In this document: positions 57,878-64,000 of the stretch, in pieces
How the letters are laid out: each line of letters starts with the position of its first letter
Numbering within the stretch: the first letter of the stretch is position 1
Source of the DNA: Streptomyces sp. NBC_00663
GTDB lineage: Bacteria > Actinomycetota > Actinomycetes > Streptomycetales > Streptomycetaceae
DNA: 64,000 nucleotides
Assembly: GCF_036226885.1 (NCBI RefSeq)
Contig: NZ_CP109027.1
Span: 6,510,001 to 6,574,000 of the forward strand
Reading direction: 5' to 3'
Made by a program: the position numbers and the translations under genes
The notes under the pieces: model-generated
Told to the model about the DNA's origin: nothing
What the model saw: only the letters and a program-made list of their open reading frames with translations
Database searches by the model: none

Positions 57878-59038
57878 CTAGGACCGGAATGGGCCCGTCA
57901 CTTCGTACGTGATCCCGCCCGACGAACTCCCCGTCGTCCCCCGCTGGCTGGAGAAGTACAGGCGGGTCCCGTCGGGGGAGAAGGCCGGGCCCGTGATCTC
58001 CGAGGACGACTGGCCGTCGATGCGCAGGAACGGGGCGACCACGTCGTCCGGGGTGATCAGGCAGATCTCCATGTTGCCGCCGTCCTCGGCGACATAGAGG
58101 TCACCGGAGGAGGATCCGGTGACGTTGTCGACGCCGGTGAGCGGGGCCGTGCCGGAGGTGACCAGGGAGTCGTCGTAGGCCAACTCGTAGGTGCTGGAGG
58201 TGAGGTTGAGCTGCCAGACGCGGTTGTCGCCCTTGGTGGTGAACCAGACCTTGTCGTCGGCGTAGTAGCAGCCCTCGCCGCCGTTGAAGGACTTGGAGCC
58301 CGAGACCTGGGTGCGGGTGGTCGTGGGGGAGCCGTCGGGGTCGGGGATCGTCGTCCAGGTGTAGGAACCGGAGGCGGCGGTGCCCGCCACCAGCACCTGG
58401 AGCGTGCCGGACGACAGGTTGCCCCAGGTCGTGGGCACGAAGCGGTAGAAGCGGCCGTTGGTCTCGTCCTCGGTCAGATAGATCACCTTGCGTACCGGGT
58501 CCGCGGCCGCCGCCTCGTGCTTGAAACGGCCCATCGCCGGCCGCTGCACCGCCGCGTTCACACCCCACGGGTCGGTCTCGTAGACGAAGCCGCGGTCCAC
58601 CTCCTCGCAGGACAGCCAGGTGTTCCACGGCGTCCTGCCGCCCGCGCAGTTCTGCCGGGTGCCGGAGAGGATGCGGTACGCGCCCGTGATCGCGCCGGAC
58701 GACGAGAACCTCACCGCGCTCGCGCCACCGCTCGGGTTGACCTCCGAGTTGGAGACATAGATCCAGCCGGTGCCGTCCGTGTAGCAGGCGCCGCCGTCCG
58801 GGGCGCTGTGCCAGCTGTACGACGTCCCGCTCACCGTCTGTCCCGAGCGGGCGACGACCCGGCTCGTGAAGCCGCTCGGCAGCCGGATCCCGTTGGCGTC
58901 CGGCGAGCCCAGTGCCCCGTACGGGCCGGTGCCCGGCTGGGCGGGGGCGGCGTATGCGGCACCGTGCCACAGGGAGCCGCCGAAGGCGGCGGAGGCCCCG
59001 CCGACGACGGTCGCACGGAGGAAGGTACGACGTTCCAC
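57878..59038 (-). CDS. Tat-exported PhoX-like (DUF839) protein
   Basis: 386 residues from a GTG with GGAG 5 nt before it; another GTG two codons upstream is possible. Residues 1-33 are a Tat signal (ERRTFLRATVVGGASAAFGG). The mature protein is a beta-propeller with YVSNSEVNPSGGASAVRF, WNTWLSCEEVDRGFVYE and ITGPAFSPDGTRLYFSSQ, typical of DUF839/PhoX proteins, which in PhoX bind calcium and iron for phosphatase activity. The catalytic ligands are not all verifiable, so phosphatase activity is uncertain. Confidence 0.82.
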   Translation of the reverse strand: MERRTFLRATVVGGASAAFGGSLWHGAAYAAPAQPGTGPYGALGSPDANGIRLPSGFTSRVVARSGQTVSGTSYSWHSAPDGGACYTDGTGWIYVSNSEVNPSGGASAVRFSSSGAITGAYRILSGTRQNCAGGRTPWNTWLSCEEVDRGFVYETDPWGVNAAVQRPAMGRFKHEAAAADPVRKVIYLTEDETNGRFYRFVPTTWGNLSSGTLQVLVAGTAASGSYTWTTIPDPDGSPTTTRTQVSGSKSFNGGEGCYYADDKVWFTTKGDNRVWQLNLTSSTYELAYDDSLVTSGTAPLTGVDNVTGSSSGDLYVAEDGGNMEICLITPDDVVAPFLRIDGQSSSEITGPAFSPDGTRLYFSSQRGTTGSSSGGITYEVTGPFRS

Positions 59039-59224
59039 GCTCACTCCACAGGGGTGTCGTGACAGCCCCGCCACCGGTCGGCGTCGGGGTCGCGCGCTGT
59101 CGGACCCTAGGGTCCTGGGATTGACGTGTCATGGACAAGGCGTGAATCGGGCGTACGGCTCGCATGACCAGGAGTGCCCCCGCTCGTAGGCTGGGCTTCC
59201 GTCACCGGTGGAGGGAGGCCGGTC

Positions 59225-60151
59225 ATGTCCGGCTGGAGCGAGAAGGACATCCCCGACCAGAGCGGGCGCACGGCCGTGGTCACCGGCGCCAACAGCGGCC
59301 TCGGCTACGTCACCGCACGGGAGTTGGCCCGCCGGGGCGCCCGGGTGGTGCTCGCCTGCCGAAGCGAGGCACGCGGTACCGAGGCCGGGGACCGGCTCGT
59401 CACCGAAGTGCCGGGCGCCAAGGTGGAGTTCGCCCGCCTCGACCTCGGCGACCTCGCCTCCGTACGGGACTTCGCGCACACCTTCCCGCAGGACCGCCTC
59501 GATCTGCTCGTCAACAACGCGGGCGTGATGGCGCTGCCGTACGGCACCACGGCGGACGGGTTCGAGACGCAGTTCGGCGTCAACCACCTCGGGCACTTCG
59601 CGCTCACCGGACTGCTGCTGCCGAGGCTCCTCGACACCCCCGCCGCACGGGTGGTGACGGTCTCCAGCGGGGCGCACGCGCTGGCCAACATCGACCTCCG
59701 CGACCTCAACAGCGAGCGCCGCTACCGGCGTTGGGTCGCCTACGCCCGCTCCAAGACCGCCAACCTGCTCTTCACCCATGAGCTGGCGCGCGGACTCGCC
59801 GGGCACGGGGCCGATGTGGTGGCCGCCGCAGCTCATCCCGGATACGCCGCCACCAACCTCCAGGAGACCGGGCCACGGATGGCCGGGCGGCGGGTCGTCG
59901 AGCGGCTCATGGCGGTCGGCAACAGGTTCTTCGCCCAGTCCGCGGAGGGCGGCGCGCTCCCCATTCTGTACGCGGCCACCGCCCCCGACGTCCCGCCCGA
60001 CTCCTTCACCGGCCCCTCCCGCACGGGCCGGCGCGGCTCACCCCGGCCGTTCTGGCGGGCGCCCTGGACGAGCAACGACCGGGCGGGCGAGCTGCTGTGG
60101 GCCGCCTCCGAGGACCTCACCGGGGTGGCGTACGAGGTGTTGAAGGTCTGA
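59225..60151 (+). CDS. Short-chain dehydrogenase/reductase (retinol dehydrogenase-like)
   Basis: 308 residues. Cofactor motif TGANSGLGYVTAREL, NNAGVM, catalytic Ser in VTVSSGAHAL and the YARSK Tyr-Lys pair. The protein is longer than classical SDRs and resembles the oxidoreductases of the retinol dehydrogenase-like group, probably NADP-dependent. ATG at 59225 after GGAGGGAGG. Convergent with the next SDR gene, 6 bp apart. Substrate unknown. Confidence 0.88.
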   Translation: MSGWSEKDIPDQSGRTAVVTGANSGLGYVTARELARRGARVVLACRSEARGTEAGDRLVTEVPGAKVEFARLDLGDLASVRDFAHTFPQDRLDLLVNNAGVMALPYGTTADGFETQFGVNHLGHFALTGLLLPRLLDTPAARVVTVSSGAHALANIDLRDLNSERRYRRWVAYARSKTANLLFTHELARGLAGHGADVVAAAAHPGYAATNLQETGPRMAGRRVVERLMAVGNRFFAQSAEGGALPILYAATAPDVPPDSFTGPSRTGRRGSPRPFWRAPWTSNDRAGELLWAASEDLTGVAYEVLKV

Positions 60152-60157
60152 GTGCCC

Positions 60158-60928
60158 TCAGGCCGTCGCCCCGCTGTCCACCACCAGGTCCGTGCCCACC
60201 ACCGACGACGCGTCGTCCGACGCCAGATAGAGCACGGCCGCCGCGATCTCGTCCGTGGTGGAGATACGGCCCAACGGCAGGGTGGCGTACGCCCGTTCGG
60301 TGCGCTGCGCCTCCGTCTCGCCCGGACGCAGGGACATCGGCGTCTCGACCGCGCCGGGGCTGACCGCGTTGATCCGGACGCCGTCACGGATGTGGTCCAG
60401 GGCCGCGCCCCGCGTCAGCACCGATACGGCGGCCTTGGTGGCGGAGTACGCGGCGGCGCCGGGACGGCGGGCGTGCACGCCGAAGATCGAGGCGATGTTG
60501 ACGATCGCGCCGCCGGAGGGCTGGGTGCGCATCTGGCGGACCTCCGCCTGGAGGGCGAGGAAGACACCCGTCACGTTGATGTTCAGCTGCTCCTGCCAGT
60601 CGGCCTCCGCGAGTTCGGCGAGCGGCTGCCCGCCCCGGAAGACGCCCGCGTTGTTGACGGCCACGTCGAGCGACCCGAAGCGGTCGACGGCGGCGGCGAC
60701 AAGGGCGTGTACGTCGGTGGCGTCGGTGACGTCCGCCGTGACCGCCAGGGCCTTGCCGCCCGCCTCCTCGATCAGCCGGACGGTCTCCTCCAGCGGCTCC
60801 TGACGGCGTCCGGCCGCGACGACCTGTGCCCCCTCCGCGGCGAGCGCCAAGGCGATCGCGCGGCCGATGCCGGAGCCGGCGCCGGTGACGAGGGCGGTTT
60901 TGTCGGTGAAGCGTGTCCTGGCGGTCAT
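60158..60928 (-). CDS. Classical short-chain dehydrogenase/reductase
   Basis: 256 residues. VTGAGSGIGRAIALALA, NNAGVF, and YSATKAAVSVLTRG (Tyr-x-x-x-Lys) mark a classical SDR; the C-terminus has ASDDASSVVGTDLVVDSG as in 3-oxoacyl-ACP reductase-like enzymes. The ATG follows AAGGGGAGATC. A TetR operator candidate lies 17-31 bp upstream, and the TetR gene is directly upstream on the same strand, so it is probably under that regulator. Confidence 0.9.
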   Translation of the reverse strand: MTARTRFTDKTALVTGAGSGIGRAIALALAAEGAQVVAAGRRQEPLEETVRLIEEAGGKALAVTADVTDATDVHALVAAAVDRFGSLDVAVNNAGVFRGGQPLAELAEADWQEQLNINVTGVFLALQAEVRQMRTQPSGGAIVNIASIFGVHARRPGAAAYSATKAAVSVLTRGAALDHIRDGVRINAVSPGAVETPMSLRPGETEAQRTERAYATLPLGRISTTDEIAAAVLYLASDDASSVVGTDLVVDSGATA

Positions 60929-60944
60929 GATCTCCCCTTATTCT

Positions 60945-60959
60945 TGACCGATCGGTTCA
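60945..60959. promoter_or_regulatory. TetR operator candidate before the SDR
   Basis: TGACCGATCGGTTCA has the core ACCGATCGGT, a perfect 10-bp palindrome, 17 bp upstream of the SDR start. A related sequence lies before the TetR gene at 61592. Confidence 0.65.
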
Positions 60960-60963
60960 GTAT

Positions 60964-60986
60964 GGCGCCAAATAAAAAGCGGCGCC
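60964..60986 (-). terminator. Possible weak stem-loop after the TetR gene
   Basis: GGCGCC repeated on both sides of an A+T-rich 11-nt loop, just after the TetR stop. The stem is short; the loop on the transcript is U-rich. Confidence 0.35.
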
Positions 60987-60988
60987 TC

Positions 60989-61570
60989 TCAGTCGAGCAG
61001 CGCCAGCGCCTGCTGCGCCGCGTCCCGCACCCGGGCGGGGTCGGGCGAGGCCTTGCCCACGACCTTGAGGCCCTGGAGCAGGACCAGCAGCATGCGGGCG
61101 AGCGTCAGCGGATCGCGGTCGGCGGGCAGTTCGCCCTGCGCCCGCGCGCGGACCAGGCCCGAGTGCAGCACCGTCTCCAAGTGGTCCCAGTTCCGCTCGA
61201 CCTGGCGGGCCGCGGCCGGGTCGTGCGGGGCCAGCTCGGCCGCCGTGTTGGTGATGAAGCAGCCGCTCAGGCGCAGGTTCTCGGCGGTGGCCTCATCGGC
61301 GTAACGCCGTACGAGCGCCCGGACGGCCGGCAGGACCGGGCCCGGCTGGGACAGCTCCCCGAGCAGGTCGGGGAGTCGCTCCTGATAGCGCTCCAGTGCC
61401 TTCAGATACAGCTCGTGCTTGCTGCCGAAGGTCGCGTAGAGGCTCGCGCGGCCGATGCCGAGGTGCTCGACCAGGTCGGACATCGACGTCGCCTCGTAGC
61501 CGCGCCGCCAGAACAGCTCCAGAGCTGCCTGTAGCGCGGCTTCGGGGTCGAACTCCTTGGTCCTGGCCAT
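60989..61570 (-). CDS. TetR/AcrR family regulator
   Basis: 193 residues. Helix-turn-helix: FDPEAALQAALELFWRRGYE, ATSMSDLVEHLGIGRASLYA and TFGSKHELYLKAL. The C-terminal domain with ERYQERLPDLLGELS and GCFITNTAAELAP is of the type seen in TetR regulators of SDR and efflux genes, like those with the AcrR-type C-terminal domain that senses electrophiles (one Cys in SGCFIT). Its own start is preceded by an operator-like site at 61592-61606, so autoregulation is likely. Confidence 0.92.
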   Translation of the reverse strand: MARTKEFDPEAALQAALELFWRRGYEATSMSDLVEHLGIGRASLYATFGSKHELYLKALERYQERLPDLLGELSQPGPVLPAVRALVRRYADEATAENLRLSGCFITNTAAELAPHDPAAARQVERNWDHLETVLHSGLVRARAQGELPADRDPLTLARMLLVLLQGLKVVGKASPDPARVRDAAQQALALLD

Positions 61571-61591
61571 GGGGAGCAGCCTAGAACCGGC

Positions 61592-61606
61592 TGGAACGAT
61601 CAGTCA
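61592..61606. promoter_or_regulatory. TetR operator candidate before the TetR gene
   Basis: TGGAACGATCAGTCA (other strand TGACTGATCGTTCCA) matches the site at 60945 at about 12 of 15 positions. It lies 22 bp upstream of the TetR start, suiting autorepression. Confidence 0.5.
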
Positions 61607-61625
61607 AGAAATCATGGGCTGTGCC

Positions 61626-61976
61626 TCAGGCGGCGCGGACCTCGTACGTCGTGATCCGTACCGCCTCGTCGTCCAGGCACTCCCCGGTCTCCAGGTCGAA
61701 GCGCTGCTTCAGCAGGGGCGAGGCCACGAACGGCCGTCCCTGGACGGAGCCGGTCAGACCGCGGGAGAGGACCGCCGCGCCGCCGAACGGGTCGCGGTTG
61801 TCGATGGCGTACAGCTTGCCCGCGCGGTCGCGGAACAGGGCCACCTGCCGGCCGTCGGGCAGCAGGGCGGCGACCCCGCGGCCCGGCAGCAGGACGTTCA
61901 GGTCGCAGACCGTGAACCAGCTGTCGTCGAGCTGTAGCTGGACCTTCAGGTCGGTGGTCTCGGGTGCCAGGGTCAT
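61626..61976 (-). CDS. nirD: Nitrite reductase small subunit
   Basis: 116 residues of the Rieske-like NirD fold: WFTVCDLNVLLPGRGVAALL, VALFRDRAGKLYAIDNRDPF, then RPFVASPLLKQRFDLETGEC. The cluster-binding Cys/His pairs of true Rieske proteins are missing, as is normal for NirD. It pairs with NirB to reduce nitrite to ammonium with NADH. The start overlaps the nirB stop by 4 nt (ATGA). Fits a nitrogen-assimilation theme with amtB-glnK elsewhere in the window. Confidence 0.93.
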   Translation of the reverse strand: MTLAPETTDLKVQLQLDDSWFTVCDLNVLLPGRGVAALLPDGRQVALFRDRAGKLYAIDNRDPFGGAAVLSRGLTGSVQGRPFVASPLLKQRFDLETGECLDDEAVRITTYEVRAA

Positions 61977-64000
61977 CGCTGGGCGCTTCCTTCCAGGACG
62001 TCTTCAGCAGGGCGGATGCCGATGGACAGCAGCGGCAGGTCGGGCTTGATCTGGTCGCGCTCGGGGACGAAGCCGACGACCGGGTCGGGGGTGTCGGGGG
62101 CGTTCACGAAGGACACGAACCGGGCGAGCTTCTCGGGGTCGTTGATGGTGTCGGCCCACTCGTCGCGGTAGTGCGAGACGTGGTTGGCCATCAGGCTCTC
62201 CAGCTCCTCGCAGATGCCGAGCGAGTCCTCCACGACCACGTCACGGACGTGGTCCAGGCCGCCCGGGATCCGCTCCAGCCAGGTCGAGGTGCGCTCCAGG
62301 CGGTCGGCGGTGCGGATGTAGAACATCAGGAACCGGTCGATCAGCTTGATCAGTTCGGTGTCGCTCAGGTCCTGGGCCAGCAGGTCCGCGTGGCGCGGGG
62401 TGGCGCCGCCGTTGCCGCCGACGTACAGGTTCCAGCCGCCGGAGGTGGCGATGATGCCGAAGTCCTTCGACTGGGCCTCGGCGCACTCGCGGGCGCAGCC
62501 CGAGACCGCCGACTTCAGCTTGTGGGGCGACCTGAGTCCCCGGTAGCGCAGCTCCAGGTCGATCGCCATGCGGACCGAGTCCTGGACGCCGTAGCGGCAC
62601 CAGGTCTGGCCGACACAGGACTTCACCGTGCGCAGGGACTTGCCGTAGGCGTGGCCCGACTCGAAGCCGGCGTCGACCAAGCGGGTCCAGATCAGGGGGA
62701 GTTGTTCGACGCGGGCGCCGAACATGTCGATCCGCTGACCGCCGGTGATCTTCGTGTAGAGACCGAAGTCACGGGCGATCTCGCCGATGACGATCAGGCC
62801 CTCCGGGGTGATCTCACCGCCGGGGATGCGCGGGACGACCGAGTAGGAGCCGTTCTTCTGGAGGTTGGCCAGGAAATGGTCGTTGCTGTCCTGGAGGGCG
62901 GCCTGCTCGGCGTCGAGGACGTAGACGTCGGCGCCGATCGTCGGGGCGAGGGAGGCGATGATCGAGGCGACCGCCGGCTTGCAGACCTCGCAGCCGTCAC
63001 CGCCCTTGGCCTCGTCGCGGCCGTACCGGTCGAGCAGGTCCTGGTAGGTGTTGATGCGCAGGGCGAGGACGATCTCGTACAGCTCCTCGCGGGTCTGCCC
63101 GAAGCAGCCGCACAGGCCCTTGTCGACCTCGACGCCGGACGCCTCCAGCTCGGCGTTGACCAGCTGGCCGAGGACCTTGACGCAACTGCCGCAGGTGGTA
63201 CCGGCCTTGGTGCACTTCTTCACCTCGGGCACGGTGGTGCACTGGTGGTCGGTGACCGCGGCGCGGATGGTGCCCTTGCGGACGTTGTTGCAGGAGCAGA
63301 TGATCGCGTCGTCCGGCAGCGCGCTCGGGCCGAGCTGCACCGACTCCCCGGCACCGGCGGGCAGCACCAGCGACTCGGGGGAGACCGGCGGGATCGAGCC
63401 GGTGAACGCCTTCAGCGTGCCGTAGGCGTCCGCGTCGCCGACCAGGATGCCGCCGAGCAGCGTGCCGTCGCGGCCGATGACCAGCTTCTTGTAGAGGCCC
63501 GCGCGGGAGTCGGAGTAGACGACGTCCAGGCAGTCCTCGGTCGTGCCGTGCGCGTCACCGAAGGAGGCGACGTCCACGCCGAGCAGCTTCAGCTTGGTGG
63601 AGAGGTCGGCGCCGGTGAAGGCGGCCTCGTCGGCGGCGATGGTCGCGGCGGCCGTCTCGGCCTGCTCGTAACCGGGGGCGACCAGGCCGTACACCCGGCC
63701 GTCGGCGGCCAGCGCGCACTCGCCGATCGCGAAGACGCTCGGGTCGTTCACCGTGCGGCACTGCTCGTCGACGGCGATGCCGCCGCGCTCGCCGACCGTG
63801 AGGCCCGAGTCGCGGGCCAGCTGGTCGCGGGGCCGTACACCGGCGCTGAACACCACGAGGTCGGTGGCGAGTTCGGAGCCGTCGGAGAGCTTCATGCCGG
63901 TGACGGCACCCGCCTCGTCGACGACGATCTCCTGGGTGCCGACGCCCGTGTGGACGCTCAGGCCCATCTCCTCGATGGTCCGCAGCAGGGCCGCGCCACC
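61973..64000 (-). CDS. nirB: Nitrite reductase large subunit (3' portion, 5' end outside window)
   Basis: 676 codons lie in the window; the start is beyond 64000. The fragment begins within the FAD/NAD domain (VVFSAGVRPRDQLA, FAIGECALA), then has the BFD-like [2Fe-2S] domain (CSCNNVRKG ... CTKAGTTCGSC) and a second partial one (CGCFGQTREELYE ... GCEVCKP). The sirohaem/[4Fe-4S] domain shows CVGQTWCRYG and SGCARECAEAQSKDFG. It is the assimilatory NADH-nitrite reductase that makes ammonium, in a complex with NirD. Confidence 0.96.
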   Translation of the reverse strand, partial: GGAALLRTIEEMGLSVHTGVGTQEIVVDEAGAVTGMKLSDGSELATDLVVFSAGVRPRDQLARDSGLTVGERGGIAVDEQCRTVNDPSVFAIGECALAADGRVYGLVAPGYEQAETAAATIAADEAAFTGADLSTKLKLLGVDVASFGDAHGTTEDCLDVVYSDSRAGLYKKLVIGRDGTLLGGILVGDADAYGTLKAFTGSIPPVSPESLVLPAGAGESVQLGPSALPDDAIICSCNNVRKGTIRAAVTDHQCTTVPEVKKCTKAGTTCGSCVKVLGQLVNAELEASGVEVDKGLCGCFGQTREELYEIVLALRINTYQDLLDRYGRDEAKGGDGCEVCKPAVASIIASLAPTIGADVYVLDAEQAALQDSNDHFLANLQKNGSYSVVPRIPGGEITPEGLIVIGEIARDFGLYTKITGGQRIDMFGARVEQLPLIWTRLVDAGFESGHAYGKSLRTVKSCVGQTWCRYGVQDSVRMAIDLELRYRGLRSPHKLKSAVSGCARECAEAQSKDFGIIATSGGWNLYVGGNGGATPRHADLLAQDLSDTELIKLIDRFLMFYIRTADRLERTSTWLERIPGGLDHVRDVVVEDSLGICEELESLMANHVSHYRDEWADTINDPEKLARFVSFVNAPDTPDPVVGFVPERDQIKPDLPLLSIGIRPAEDVLEGSAQR

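Overview
The window is about 72% G+C, has the strong third-position GC bias of actinomycetes, and carries the recO-uppS-zur-znuBCA-glyS-dus-ppdK-nirBD gene order that I know from Streptomyces chromosomes, with leuA and era further along. It reads as a core chromosomal segment of a Streptomyces species interrupted by smaller accessory clusters. I see no rRNA, tRNA, CRISPR array, insertion sequence or phage module.

Layout. 0-6.4 kb: the 5' end of an MFS exporter divergent from an XRE/MmyB-type regulator, a cytidine-deaminase-like gene, a three-gene set of exported proteins (small secreted protein, WxL-like surface protein, DUF916 membrane protein) and the ammonium transport pair amtB-glnK. 6.5-13.4 kb: era, a second MmyB-type regulator with an NAD-epimerase, a sugar-type MFS transporter with a GH1 beta-glucosidase, and an M4 protealysin-like protease with its emfourin inhibitor. 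13.6-20.7 kb: leuA behind a leucine-rich leader peptide, a zinc-ribbon/TerB protein, an MMPL transporter, and a NarL-type two-component pair. 20.7-29.4 kb: a DapA-like aldolase, a small tyrosine-phosphatase-like protein, a class A beta-lactamase, a Tat/Sec-exported TIM-barrel protein, a secreted TAP-type peptidase, a large membrane protein, and a lower-GC stretch with small genes. 29.4-38.7 kb: DUF1266 protein, recO (5' end duplicated in tandem), uppS, a MINPP-like phosphatase, zur, the znuABC zinc importer and glyS. 38.7-46.5 kb: LysE exporter, aldo/keto reductase with a TetR regulator, two DHA2-type MFS exporters flanking a third MmyB-type regulator, and dus. 46.9-53.5 kb: a membrane sulfatase/phosphoglycerol-transferase-like protein and an alpha-glucan type glycosidase pair divergent from a ROK repressor. 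53.9-64 kb: ppdK, two excalibur proteins, a PhoX-like Tat protein, two short-chain dehydrogenases, a TetR regulator and nirBD (nirB runs off the window end).

The most notable structures are not ordinary genes. (1) recO is preceded by two truncated copies of its own 5' end; the three reading frames are chained by ATGA stop/start overlaps. (2) A roughly 180-nt hairpin lies between znuB and zur, and its transitions all become G-U pairs in the RNA of the transcribed strand. (3) A 15-nt palindrome occurs three times upstream of the two exported-protein genes of the WxL-like cluster. (4) leuA has a leader peptide with four successive leucine codons. (5) Two Zur-box-like sites precede znuA, a GlnR-like array precedes amtB, and paired TetR-type operators flank the 61-kb TetR gene. 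(6) Three copies of a conserved 30-45 bp Streptomyces intergenic repeat are present.

Starts were chosen from visible ribosome binding sites, so many differ from the longest possible reading frame. Functional names rest on motifs recognised by eye, without any database search.
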